Of a stretch of DNA of 64,000 nucleotides, positions 17,056-25,952 are shown one piece after another. Source of the DNA: Exiguobacterium qingdaonense. Lineage in GTDB: Bacteria; Bacillota; Bacilli; Exiguobacteriales; Exiguobacteriaceae. The DNA is taken from NCBI RefSeq assembly GCF_018617855.1, contig NZ_JACSKY010000001.1, positions 1 through 64,000 of the forward strand. The letters are read 5' to 3'. The notes below the pieces were generated by a model that was not told the DNA's origin, ran no database searches, and worked only from the letters and a program-made list of their open reading frames with translations. The position numbers were made by a program, and so were the translations under genes. The number at the start of each line of letters is the position of its first letter. Positions within the stretch are counted from its first letter, which is position 1.

Positions 17056-17133
17056 TCAGATATGAATCAAACGAAGAGGCGCCTGCCGATCAGTATGAAC
17101 TTGAGTGAATGGTTTCAAAGATACTACTGACAT
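17056..17133 (-). CDS. 25-residue leader peptide of the MFS exporter
   Basis: A short ORF starts at ATG 17133 five bases after AAGGAGAGG, an excellent ribosome site, and stops at 17056. The peptide begins MSVVSLKPFTQ and ends RLIHI. GGCAGGC inside its coding region (17081-17087) can pair with GCCTGCC just after its stop (17046-17052). The latter overlaps ATGCCT (17049-17054), which can alternatively pair with AGGCAT at 17035-17040. Such mutually exclusive pairings are the hallmark of ribosome-dependent attenuation. No similarity to a specific known leader was recognised. Confidence 0.7.
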   Translation of the reverse strand: MSVVSLKPFTQVHTDRQAPLRLIHI

Positions 17134-17179
17134 GGGAACCTCTCCTTTCTATGAAATGTGAATCTTCCCTCCAACTGTA

Positions 17180-17202
17180 TGACACATTTGGTCAATGTGT
17201 CA
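17180..17202 (-). promoter_or_regulatory. Promoter and palindromic operator of the MFS leader
   Basis: TGACACATT (17180-17188) and AATGTGTCA (17194-17202) are perfect inverted repeats separated by five bases. On the minus strand the right arm contains TTGACA, a consensus -35 box, with TACAGT about 18 bases on as a weak -10. A dimeric repressor bound here would block the promoter. Confidence 0.6.
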
Positions 17203-17220
17203 ATATATTCATGAAGAGAA

Positions 17221-18321
17221 TCAAAGCAGTTCGTTTAAATTTTTATGATTCAGTCGATAATCAATTAATCGTGACAACAGAACTTGAATCATCGCCGTGA
17301 TCGGCACGCTCACGAACATACCGACGAGACCGAATAAGCTTCCCCCGATGATGATGGAGGTGATGACCCAAAATGGGGTGATGCCGACACTATCACCCAA
17401 AATCTTCGGCCCGAGCCATAGCCCGTCAAATTGTTGTAAAAGAAAGATGAACAACAATACCAAAAGTGCGGTAAACGGGTCATAAAAATAGGTGATGATG
17501 AACGCCGGGATCATCCCGAGCAACGGACCGACGTATGGAATGAAGTTCAAGACCCCGACGATGATACCGAGAAGTAAGGCGTATGGGGCCCCGATGACCA
17601 ATAAACCGACGACGGCCAAGATGCCGATGATTAAACAGTCAAGTGATTTTCCGATGATATAACGTTTGAAGATGTAATCCATCTCTTGGAAGATATCGAT
17701 TGTCGTCTTGGCTGTGCCAACGGGCAACAATGCATATAGGATGCGTTTGAACATCCGGGCGAAAATCTCTTTATCTTTCAAAAGATAAATCGAAATTACG
17801 ATTCCGATCAAGAAGTTGATTAACGTCATGGTGAAACTCGATACGTACCCGACGGATGAGAGAACAGCCGTCTCGACCCATCCGGAGTACCGCTCTTCGA
17901 ATTGGGCAAGGTCAACCGCTTTGGCGATGGTCTCGTTGTAATCTCTAAGATAACTGTTCACATCGCCTAGAAACGCATCAATCTGACGAATGTATACCGG
18001 CAGTTCCTCGATGAGTGATACCAAGCTCGAATAGACCCGTGGGAACAACGTGACGACCGATATCGCCAAGATGCCGATGAACGTAATATAGACGATGAGC
18101 AGTCCTTGATACCGCTTCAAGTTAAAACGTTCTTCGATATAGGAGAGAACAGTGTTTAGTAACAAGGCAATGGCAATCCCCATGATAATTGGGGTCAATA
18201 GCTGAAATGTGTACTGTAAGACACGCGAGATGGTATCCGGTTCACTGATGACACGCCATAAGACGAGTAAAATCAGTCCGATTACACTCAGTTTCCAAAT
18301 AAGTTGACGATTAAGCTCCAA
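17221..18321 (-). CDS. AI-2E family permease (YdbI/PerM type)
   Basis: A 366-residue membrane protein with the two N-terminal helices, an extracytoplasmic helical region (about residues 60-150) and the C-terminal helix cluster with NFIPYVGPLLGMIPAF and the glycine-rich GLVGMFVSVPITA segment typical of the family. Members have been linked to autoinducer-2 export or sodium/proton exchange; which applies here is not known. The start is TTG at 18321 with GAGGAG upstream. It is not obviously in an operon with its neighbours. Confidence 0.85.
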   Translation of the reverse strand: MELNRQLIWKLSVIGLILLVLWRVISEPDTISRVLQYTFQLLTPIIMGIAIALLLNTVLSYIEERFNLKRYQGLLIVYITFIGILAISVVTLFPRVYSSLVSLIEELPVYIRQIDAFLGDVNSYLRDYNETIAKAVDLAQFEERYSGWVETAVLSSVGYVSSFTMTLINFLIGIVISIYLLKDKEIFARMFKRILYALLPVGTAKTTIDIFQEMDYIFKRYIIGKSLDCLIIGILAVVGLLVIGAPYALLLGIIVGVLNFIPYVGPLLGMIPAFIITYFYDPFTALLVLLFIFLLQQFDGLWLGPKILGDSVGITPFWVITSIIIGGSLFGLVGMFVSVPITAMIQVLLSRLIDYRLNHKNLNELL

Positions 18322-18424
18322 TGCTCTATCTCCTCATACAAATATAATTTTTTCTTCTCTTTCACTATGAATGTTTTTTGAAAAGGATTCAATAGATGTT
18401 CACCTTGAAAAATAAAGCGAGCAT

Positions 18425-18456
18425 AAAAAGAATCGTGTCGCGGTGGCGGCACGATT
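18425..18456 (-). terminator. Terminator of the Spx-like gene
   Basis: AATCGTG (18431-18437) pairs with CACGATT (18450-18456); a minus-strand CTTTTTATG run follows. The stem overlaps the gene's stop codon. Confidence 0.65.
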
Positions 18457-18851
18457 TATGCGTTATGGAGCAGACGTTTTAATTCAGCGATGCGGTCGTG
18501 CCTTGGAATGAATGTCCGAATCTCTTTTTCACTGAAACCGACCTGAATCCGAACATGATCGAAGACGATTGGACTTTTCAGAACGTGTGGATTCGAGGAG
18601 ACGAAGCTGTATAGCTCTCGGATCGACATCTCGTCGAGTTTCTCCGCGGCTTGTTTGTACACACTTTTTTGTACCGACAGCAAGTCGGTCGTCCCATTTT
18701 CCGTCAGACTCAACATCTCTTTGAATTCACCAAAGGATAAACCTTGGTCTGTCAATTTCTTTTCAATGAAGGGAATCTTTTGATCCCGTAACCAATCAAT
18801 CGTTTTTCTGGAAGAACTGCAGCTCGTATGCGTGAATACCTTGACCGTCAC
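18456..18851 (-). CDS. Spx/ArsC-family protein lacking the second redox cysteine
   Basis: A 131-residue thioredoxin-fold protein of the Spx/ArsC family. VKVFTHTSCSSSRKTIDWLRDQKIPF is the Spx N-terminus, and LKSPIVFDHVRIQVGFSEKEIRTFIPR matches the Spx C-terminal block that contacts RNA polymerase. In Spx and MgsR the site is CxxC; here it is C-S-S-S, so the disulfide switch cannot form. GTG 18851 is chosen because GGAG lies eleven bases upstream. It may act as a constitutive or differently sensed Spx-type transcription factor. Arsenate reductase activity is less likely given the Spx-like C-terminus. Confidence 0.75.
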   Translation of the reverse strand: MTVKVFTHTSCSSSRKTIDWLRDQKIPFIEKKLTDQGLSFGEFKEMLSLTENGTTDLLSVQKSVYKQAAEKLDEMSIRELYSFVSSNPHVLKSPIVFDHVRIQVGFSEKEIRTFIPRHDRIAELKRLLHNA

Positions 18852-19037
18852 GATAACCACTTCTCCTTTTTTCAGTTTGATTCTTACCATTATCTCTTTT
18901 TATACGTCGAGTCGTGTAATTATGTTTCAAATCACATACAGTTTCTTTTGAATGATGACGTCGTCAAACGGATTTCTTTCGTCATCACCAGTTAGATAAT
19001 GGTAAAATTGGAATAGAACCAAGAGCGGAGGGGTTTT

Positions 19038-20333
19038 ATGTTCAAACGTGGTATGACGATGTTACTTGGCGCTTCCTTGTTAAGTGCATGCGGAGCATCT
19101 GACACAGAAGTCATTCAATTGGACTACATAGAAAATCATTGGAATGCCGAGAGTTACACAAAAGAAGGGGAAATCGTTCAGATTCCAGAGACGAAAGAAG
19201 TGCTGTCAGCCTGTGAAGGGAAGCGCACGACAAAGTTAGAAGGTGATATCACTGTATATCAAACGGTAATCGCTGGGAGAGAAGAACTCGTCTCGACGAT
19301 TAGTCCTTATACGATGAAAGTGGTCACTTATATGGAGGGGGACGAACGTTATGTCGTGTGTCGAGAAACCTTTACGCATCAGTTGATGATGGAAACGATT
19401 GATGTGTTCCCAACTTTTGTAGATACGAGTCAAGGCGTTCGCCTACCGCGATTACCTAGCGTCGAACAGGCATCACCATCTTTAAAGGAACAGTTAGCGG
19501 AGGCAGACGTACTAGACTTCGATGGGAAACCGATTACCCCGTTCCCGCATACGTTACTAAAGGTTACCCCGGCCTTGTACGGTGACCTTGAGATTGAACT
19601 TGGTGGTAAAGTGATTAGACACCCAATCGCCCAGTTCGAACCGATGGGAATCGAGATGCCGAATCAACAGATTGCCATTGGCTACGAAAAAGAGACTTCT
19701 CGACCTTACGTTCTCTATTCATATGATGGTCGATTTTTCGTGCCACATCCAATCGTGTTTTCTGAGTTAGAGGATCCTGAATCAACTGAAAACGAGGTTT
19801 ATCCCGAGTTAGACATGAAAACTGTCGCTACATCTCGCGAGCTACATGAGAAAGAGTCTATCCCTTTATACACCCTCACGTACATGAAGGAAGAACAACG
19901 TGTGACGGAGACGATGGCTGTCCGATTCGTCCCGGGGACATTGTTGAAAGAAGGTGACGAACCTGCCCCGATGTTTGAAGATTGGATGCCTGAATATGAA
20001 GAAGGACCAAGAGTCATAATTCATCGGGAACCATTTGACGGAAAGACGCTAAGTCATTCTGACTTTCTCGAGGCAACGAGTAAAGAATCTAAAGAAGTCG
20101 TGAAGATTCTAGAGGAAGCGGAATTGGTCAAACGTTCTGGAGATTCGTTTGACTTTCGATATGTGACGTTAATCGATGGATTGAAAGGTCAAGAATTCGA
20201 AATCAGTTATACACAACGATCCAAAAAAGTTGATATTTATCTGACGGATCCGCTTCGGGGACAAACGTTTAAACTATCAAGCGAAGGTGCGGAAGCGTTT
20301 CTAGATATCTTTCCGCGTATGATGGAGTCATGA
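19038..20333 (+). CDS. Lipoprotein of a three-member tandem family, copy 1
   Basis: A 431-residue lipoprotein: signal peptide with lipobox LLSAC, then a large extracytoplasmic domain of predicted beta-rich structure. Cysteines in VLSACEGK and YVVCRETF recur at matching places in copies 2 and 3 and may form a disulfide. The C-terminal block KGQEF..RSKKVDIYLTDPLRGQTFKLSS.GAE.FL..FP is shared by all three. GGAGGGG precedes the ATG. The gene heads an operon in which each stop overlaps the next start as ATGA. I do not recognise the family; an envelope role is all that can be inferred. Confidence 0.8.
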   Translation: MFKRGMTMLLGASLLSACGASDTEVIQLDYIENHWNAESYTKEGEIVQIPETKEVLSACEGKRTTKLEGDITVYQTVIAGREELVSTISPYTMKVVTYMEGDERYVVCRETFTHQLMMETIDVFPTFVDTSQGVRLPRLPSVEQASPSLKEQLAEADVLDFDGKPITPFPHTLLKVTPALYGDLEIELGGKVIRHPIAQFEPMGIEMPNQQIAIGYEKETSRPYVLYSYDGRFFVPHPIVFSELEDPESTENEVYPELDMKTVATSRELHEKESIPLYTLTYMKEEQRVTETMAVRFVPGTLLKEGDEPAPMFEDWMPEYEEGPRVIIHREPFDGKTLSHSDFLEATSKESKEVVKILEEAELVKRSGDSFDFRYVTLIDGLKGQEFEISYTQRSKKVDIYLTDPLRGQTFKLSSEGAEAFLDIFPRMMES

Positions 20334-21591
20334 TGAAACGGATCGCATTCATATTGTGTACGGTTGGTTTATTAGTAGGTTGTGGGGGGGGGGAGACACG
20401 AATGTTGTGAAGCTAGATCACTTACCGGAACACTGGAATGTAAGGGACATGATATCTGGCCGGATGGATGCTAAATCGGAGACGTGGGCGAGTGATCTAC
20501 TCGACGCATGTACCGGTGAGCCAATCGCTCGAATTGAAGAGGATGTGACAATCTATAACTCGTATGAAATAAATCGGAAATATGACTCTGCATTTAAGTT
20601 CGTGATGTACATGAGAGGCAGTCATAATTATACCGTTTGCTACGATAATGTTACTGATCAGGAAAGAGCGGTTAAGATTGATACATTCCCCTTTTTTGTG
20701 AATACAGAACAAGGAACTGACGTTATAAACACGCCTACTATTCGTATCGGGACAGAGGAAGAATTGAAAAGTTTGGAGCAGAAAGACCAAGGTCATTTCT
20801 TTGACAAGCCAATCCGACTCCTTGAAGAGACGATGGTCCATGTGAAACCGTCGCTACATGGAAAAATTAATTTTACGATTGGAGATTGGCAAGGTTTCTT
20901 TCCGCTCTCACAACTAGATCCGTATAATGCCCATATGGGAGAAGTGGCGATCGCGCTCGGATATGACGAAAAATCGAGAGAGGCCTATTTTTTCTATGAG
21001 AGAACAGACGGGTCGACTTCCGTATTGCCATTAGTCGTCTGGGAAGAGGGACACGGACATGAACCGATTCATTTGGAAGACCTTCAAGTGGAGCGGGTGT
21101 TATCGGCAGACACTCTTAAGACAGGGGTAGAAACACCACTCTATACGTTCTCGTTTATTCAAAATGGGAAACGTGTGACCGAAGATGTCCGTCTCACTTA
21201 CACGAAAGGTGAGTTTGCCATCGAGAACACAACCAAGTCACACTCTTCTCTCTCAAGTGGTCCCTTCGTTTTTCTGCATATGAAACCACTAAACGGGGCA
21301 ATCGAAGTTCAATACCCATTTATTCTTTTGGCGTCAGGTATTGAGATGTCTGAACTGATAAGCGCAATCGGTGATGCAAAACCTGTCAAACGTGCGGGTG
21401 ATGTAAAGGACTATTCACTCTTGACCATCACCGACAGATGGAAAGGACAAGAGTTTCAGTTGAGTTTCAAGAAACGATCTAAAAAAATCGACATCTATCT
21501 GACAGACCCGCTTCGCGAGCAGACATTTAAATTATCTAGTAAAGGGGCGGAAGTGTTCTTGGATATCTTCCCGGAGTACGAAAAATCATGA
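20330..21591 (+). pseudogene. Lipoprotein copy 2, frameshifted at a G10 tract (possibly phase variable)
   Basis: Translation from ATG 20330 gives a good lipoprotein signal peptide ending LLVGC, then runs into ten consecutive G residues (20384-20393) and stops at a TGA about eight codons after the lipobox cysteine. The rest of the protein (DTNVVKLDHLPEHWN onward) is intact but one base out of frame, to the stop at 21589-21591. Eleven or eight Gs would restore a full lipoprotein homologous to copies 1 and 3. The downstream frame is otherwise undamaged, which argues for a recent or reversible shift or a sequencing miscount rather than an old pseudogene. ATGA overlaps link it to both neighbours. 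Confidence 0.75.
20384..20393 (+). repeat. Homopolymer tract of ten G
   Basis: Ten G residues follow the lipobox Cys codon of lipoprotein copy 2. The equivalent place in copy 3 reads GGTGGTG, with no run. Tracts of this length are prone to slippage in replication. Confidence 0.85.
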
Positions 21592-22874
21592 TGAAACGAT
21601 TTCTATTCACGTTATGTACAGTTGGAATTTTATCTGGTTGTGGTGGTGAAGAAGTAGAGGTCGTCAAACTGGACCATATGCCTTCACAATGGGATGTACG
21701 AGACATGAACTCGAACAGCTTTACTGTTGGGCCGGAGACGTGGGCGAGCGATTTACTCAACACATGTACCGGTGCCCCGATCTCACAAATCAATGAAGAC
21801 GTCACTGTTTATCATACGTACGTGTTGAATCGGAAAGCGATGATTTCAGACTACGACGCACACGCCTATAAATTTGTGACGTATGTAGAGGGAGACAAGA
21901 ACTACGCCATTTGTCAAGACGGTAGTTCTCCAGAGCCTAGAGTCGGACTTATTAAAAAATTCCCTTCGTTTATCAACGCTTCAAATGGTGTTACCGTCCC
22001 GAGCGTCCCGACGATTGAGATTGGGACGAGGGAACAAGAAGAGAGCATAATGGAAAGCGATTACTCTGCTATTTTCGAGGTACCAATCAATCTCATTGAA
22101 GAAACGATGATTCAAGTGACCCCATCCTTGAATGGATATATCGATTTAAACATTGGAGAAGATCGGGCCATCTTTCCAGTTTCACGCATTGAACCTTATG
22201 ATGCGCAAATGGGAACAGTGAAGATCGCACTCGGCTACAACGAGCAATCGAAAGAGGCTTATTTTTTCGCTGAGTCGGAAGGTGGGTTCACTTCTTACGA
22301 CCCGCTTGTGACGATGACCGAAAATGATCATTGGCAAACTAAGCGATTTGAAGGGTTACAGGTTAAACGGGTATTACAGGAAGACAAACTCAAACCCGGG
22401 GTCGAGACGCCGATTTACACATTCTCTTTCATTGAGGATGGAGAACGTGTGACCGCAGACGTCCGTCTCACCTATGAAGCAGGCAAATTTGCAATGGACG
22501 AATCAATCGAAGCAGACATCGAACCGAACATGAACGTACCAAGTGGGCCGTTCGTTTTCGTTCATAAGTCTCCTTTGAATGGGGAAGTGTCAATCCATTA
22601 CCCGAACGTATTACGTGCGGCAGGTACCGACATGTCTGATTTGATGAACGCATTTGAGGAGGCAGAGCCTGTAGATCAAACGGGGGAAACCGGGGACTAT
22701 CCGCTCCTCACCATCATCGAAGGATGGAAAGGACAAGAATTTCAATTAAGCTTCAAGAAGCGTTCTAAAAAAGTGGATGTCTATGTGACGGATGAATCAC
22801 GCGATCAAACATTCAAACTGAGCAGTGCGGGAGCAGAAACGTTCTTCTCCTATTTCCCTGATTTAGATGAGTGA
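21588..22874 (+). CDS. Lipoprotein of the tandem family, copy 3
   Basis: A 428-residue lipoprotein with signal peptide MMKRFLFTLCTVGILSGC and the lipid-anchored Cys at about residue 18. It is closest to copy 2 across its length (shared VVKLDHMPSQWDVRDM, TWASDLLNTCTG, GQEFQLSFKKRSKK segments), and copies 2 and 3 are more alike than either is to copy 1, suggesting two rounds of duplication. The gene overlaps copy 2 by four bases and is followed by a terminator. Function is unknown. Confidence 0.8.
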   Translation: MMKRFLFTLCTVGILSGCGGEEVEVVKLDHMPSQWDVRDMNSNSFTVGPETWASDLLNTCTGAPISQINEDVTVYHTYVLNRKAMISDYDAHAYKFVTYVEGDKNYAICQDGSSPEPRVGLIKKFPSFINASNGVTVPSVPTIEIGTREQEESIMESDYSAIFEVPINLIEETMIQVTPSLNGYIDLNIGEDRAIFPVSRIEPYDAQMGTVKIALGYNEQSKEAYFFAESEGGFTSYDPLVTMTENDHWQTKRFEGLQVKRVLQEDKLKPGVETPIYTFSFIEDGERVTADVRLTYEAGKFAMDESIEADIEPNMNVPSGPFVFVHKSPLNGEVSIHYPNVLRAAGTDMSDLMNAFEEAEPVDQTGETGDYPLLTIIEGWKGQEFQLSFKKRSKKVDVYVTDESRDQTFKLSSAGAETFFSYFPDLDE

Positions 22875-22896
22875 AAGGCGCCATCAGGCGTCTTTT
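22874..22896 (+). terminator. Terminator of the lipoprotein operon
   Basis: AAAGGCGCC (22874-22882) pairs with GGCGTCTTT (22887-22895) with one mismatch and is followed by T residues. Confidence 0.65.
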
Positions 22897-23032
22897 CAAT
22901 TGGTAAATAATTCAAAATAAAGATATTGACCTTATGTAGAAAAAGCCGTTCCTTGATTTTCGTGCGATGCGTTACACTAAAGTTCACGATTTCGTACGAA
23001 TATCCTATTGCTAAGAAAGGTCGGTAGTAAAA

Positions 23033-23938
23033 ATGAGTACTTTGAACCAGGAAGAGGTCACATCCCTCAATATCTTGCAATCAATCGAGAACAATATGGC
23101 GATGATCCGATTTAATCGTCAACGTCGGGTCGTCGACGTGAATGATACGTTTGCGAAAGTGATGAAATACAAACGTGAAGAGATGGTAGGCATGCAACAT
23201 CATCTGTTCTGTCCTTCCTCTTTTGTAAATAGCCCGGCATACCCGGCATTTTGGGAAAAGTTATGGAGCGGATTCAGTTTCTCGGATAAAGTGGAACGCG
23301 AGAATGCAAAAGGGGAGACGATTTGGCTCGAGGCGACCTATATGCCAATTTATGAAGGAGAAGATATCGTCGGTGTCGTCAAGATTGCCTCGGATATCAC
23401 GGAGCGTCAACAAGTGATTGAACAGTACGCATTTCAATTCAAGTCGATGACCGACGTGCTCGATGAGCGGGCGAAAATTGGGATGGCCGATACGCAAGTG
23501 TTGAGTCAAATGATCAATCGGCTCGCCGGGGATGCTGAGAACAACCTGTTCGTCCTTCAAAATTTACGACGTCAGGCAGAAGATATCGCTAAGATCGCTT
23601 CCTCGATAAAAGAAATCGCGGCTCAAACGAATCTGTTGTCTTTAAACGCCGCCATCGAGGCAGCAAGGGCTGGTGAGCACGGCCTTGGGTTCAACGTCGT
23701 GGCGACAGAGGTCCGTAATCTGTCACGCATGGTCGAACGTGCTGTCGTCGACGTCAACGCGAACACGGAAGGGATGAATCTGGAGCTCCATAAAATCGTC
23801 GAAGGTGTCACTGAATCCAATCGAGAGATTCAATCGAGTGCGAAGGCGATGGCTCAAACAATCGAACGTTTCCAATCATTTGAGCAAGCTGCAGCAGATT
23901 TACACGAGACGGCTGAGACGTTTACCTCGAATCTATGA
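23033..23938 (+). CDS. Soluble PAS-containing methyl-accepting chemotaxis-like protein
   Basis: A 301-residue cytoplasmic receptor. Residues about 10-125 form a PAS domain (NMAMIRFNRQRRVVDVNDTFAKVMKYKREEMVG, ending with the PAC motif VGVVKIASDITERQ). Residues about 190-245 are the MCP signalling tip with IAAQTNLLSLNAAIEAARAGEHGLGFNVVATEVRNLS. There are no membrane segments and the cytoplasmic hairpin is short. It probably senses an internal signal such as redox or a small ligand and acts on CheA. Its terminator region runs into the convergent peptidase gene. Confidence 0.85.
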   Translation: MSTLNQEEVTSLNILQSIENNMAMIRFNRQRRVVDVNDTFAKVMKYKREEMVGMQHHLFCPSSFVNSPAYPAFWEKLWSGFSFSDKVERENAKGETIWLEATYMPIYEGEDIVGVVKIASDITERQQVIEQYAFQFKSMTDVLDERAKIGMADTQVLSQMINRLAGDAENNLFVLQNLRRQAEDIAKIASSIKEIAAQTNLLSLNAAIEAARAGEHGLGFNVVATEVRNLSRMVERAVVDVNANTEGMNLELHKIVEGVTESNREIQSSAKAMAQTIERFQSFEQAAADLHETAETFTSNL

Positions 23939-23948
23939 ACCGGTTGGC

Positions 23949-24611
23949 CTAACAAAGGTCGGTCGGTTTTTTTAGTTGTAGCGTATGTCCATTTTTCTTC
24001 AACCATTCTTTCGCGTCGTCGGACTTTGGATAAACGTTCTGTAACGTCCGCCAAAAAGAAGTGGAGTGGTCAAAGTGCACGAGATGTGTCCACTCGTGAG
24101 CGATGACGTAGTCCATGATCTCCCTCGGTGCAAGCATGAGTCGCACGTTAATCGAAATATTGCCGTTTGAGCTACAAGATCCCCAACGTGTCTTTTGGTG
24201 ACCGATACGAATGTTACTGGCGCGGACATTTAGAAGCTGTTCATATACTCCCGCCCGTTCGTTCACGTATCGAAGGGCACGTTCGCGCAACCATGTCTCG
24301 TAATGCTTTCTGAGCGTAGCGGTGTCCCACGCTCTCGGTACTAAAAACGAGGTACCGTCATGGCGAAGCGTCTCCCCATCATCCACTTGAGTCGGATAGG
24401 TTATTCCGTGAAAGACAAGCCCGTCATCGAGAACAGACGTCTGTTTCGGAAGGTTGTGCCATGTGTGACGAATCCATACGGCGTGCTCTTCTAAAATACG
24501 ATCCACGATTCGTTTCGACAAGCGGGCTGGAATGCGTAGTTCAATGCCGTCTGATGTGACATAAAATGCAGCTTTTTTTCTTCGTTTCTGTCTGACAATG
24601 TTGACGTCCAT
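23949..24611 (-). CDS. YgjP/DUF45-family zinc metallopeptidase-like protein
   Basis: A 220-residue protein with the HEWTHLVHFDHSTSFW motif near the C-terminus, the HExxH zinc site plus a downstream His of the DUF45/M48-like group. RIGHQKTRWGSCSSNGNISINVRLMLAP is the conserved segment preceding it. ATG 24611 is chosen because AGGAGG lies six bases upstream; the longer frame to 24680 has no site. Substrates of this family are not well known. Confidence 0.82.
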   Translation of the reverse strand: MDVNIVRQKRRKKAAFYVTSDGIELRIPARLSKRIVDRILEEHAVWIRHTWHNLPKQTSVLDDGLVFHGITYPTQVDDGETLRHDGTSFLVPRAWDTATLRKHYETWLRERALRYVNERAGVYEQLLNVRASNIRIGHQKTRWGSCSSNGNISINVRLMLAPREIMDYVIAHEWTHLVHFDHSTSFWRTLQNVYPKSDDAKEWLKKNGHTLQLKKPTDLC

Positions 24612-24724
24612 CCATTCCCTCCTCTCTATCTCGATTGAGTATATCGAAGTCGGCAAAAAACCGCCATGTTTTTTCGGCACGAAATTGAATCAACTTTGAT
24701 ACAGTAAGGGGAGGAGGGATGAAC

Positions 24725-25897
24725 ATGAAATCGATTTTACAACAACAGCTAGAACGTACAGGTACGAATTCAGTGAAATGGGATGGGTTGGGGCGATGGT
24801 TCCGTCTGTCTGAGGATGTGCTTCCGTTATGGGTAGCAGATATCGACATCCGTACAGCGCCATCGATCTCTGAAGCGCTCGCCGCCAAAGCCGCTCAAGG
24901 GGAATTCGGGTACACGTTGTTCGCACCCGAAGCGCAGGACGCAGTGAGTGACTGGTACGGTCGACGTCATGATTTGAATATTGAACCAAAACATGTCCTA
25001 TTCTCAAGTGGGGTCGTGCCCGCACTGACCCACATCGTCGAGGCGTTAACTGACGTCGGGGATGGCGTCGTCATCCAGTCGCCCGTCTATCCGCCGTTCT
25101 ACGAACTCGTTGATGGCTCAAAGCGTCAAGTGCTCGATGCCCCATTGAAGGTAACGGAAGGGCGTTATGAGATGGATTTCGTCGCGCTCGAGGAAGCGAT
25201 GAAGCAAGCGAAACTCTTCCTCCTCTGTTCCCCACACAATCCAGTCGGACGAGTCTGGACGAAGACGGAACTGTTGAAGGTCGTAGAGCTCGCGAATCAA
25301 TATGATGTGATCGTCGTCGCAGATGAGATCCATGCTGACTTGACGTTCCCATCCCAAAAACATACCGCGATCGCTTCGCTCGACCAACGTGTCATCACGG
25401 TGAGTGCTCCATCCAAAGCGTTTAACATCGCCGGATTATTCGCATCATATATCATCTGTTCGGTTGATGGATGGCGTAAGCAAATCACAAAAGTGCAAAA
25501 CAAACATCACGTCCTCCCTACACCGTTCGCAAACACGGCCATCATCGCGGCATATACGGACACTCGTGCGGAGCGTTGGCTCGACCAGTTGCGTGAAGAA
25601 CTCGAACAGCAAATGAACGAGGTCATCGACTTGATTGAGTCGAATCTACCGATGCTCCATACGACACGACCGGAGGCGAGCTATTTGCTGTGGATTGACT
25701 TCTCACAACTCCCGATGTCGTCCGAGGAGCGGAAATCATGGCTTCACGACGAAGTTCGAATTTTCTTGTCGCCAGGCAGACCGTTCGGACCTGCCGGGGA
25801 GACGTTTGAACGAATGAACATCGGGACACGCCGTGAGCTGTTAGAGGAGGCGGTTCATCGTCTTCAGACACAATTGGAGCGAAAGGCGTTTGTGTAA
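24725..25897 (+). CDS. patB: PatB/MalY-type PLP-dependent C-S lyase (cystathionine beta-lyase family)
   Basis: A fold-type I pyridoxal-phosphate enzyme of about 390 residues. PLWVADIDIRTAPSI and GYTLFAPEAQDAVSDWYGRRH are the PatB/MalY N-terminal hallmarks; LLCSPHNPVGRVWTK binds the cofactor, DEIHADLTF follows, and SAPSKAFNIAG holds the Schiff-base lysine. It should split C-S bonds of cystathionine or related thioethers, giving homocysteine or thiols plus pyruvate and ammonia. ATG 24725 has AGGAGGG at good spacing; ATG 24719 would sit too close to it. Confidence 0.88.
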   Translation: MKSILQQQLERTGTNSVKWDGLGRWFRLSEDVLPLWVADIDIRTAPSISEALAAKAAQGEFGYTLFAPEAQDAVSDWYGRRHDLNIEPKHVLFSSGVVPALTHIVEALTDVGDGVVIQSPVYPPFYELVDGSKRQVLDAPLKVTEGRYEMDFVALEEAMKQAKLFLLCSPHNPVGRVWTKTELLKVVELANQYDVIVVADEIHADLTFPSQKHTAIASLDQRVITVSAPSKAFNIAGLFASYIICSVDGWRKQITKVQNKHHVLPTPFANTAIIAAYTDTRAERWLDQLREELEQQMNEVIDLIESNLPMLHTTRPEASYLLWIDFSQLPMSSEERKSWLHDEVRIFLSPGRPFGPAGETFERMNIGTRRELLEEAVHRLQTQLERKAFV

Positions 25898-25952
25898 AAC
25901 GAGAATCGGGAAAAATTCACAATGAGACGTTGAGAGAAAGTGAGTGAATCGG

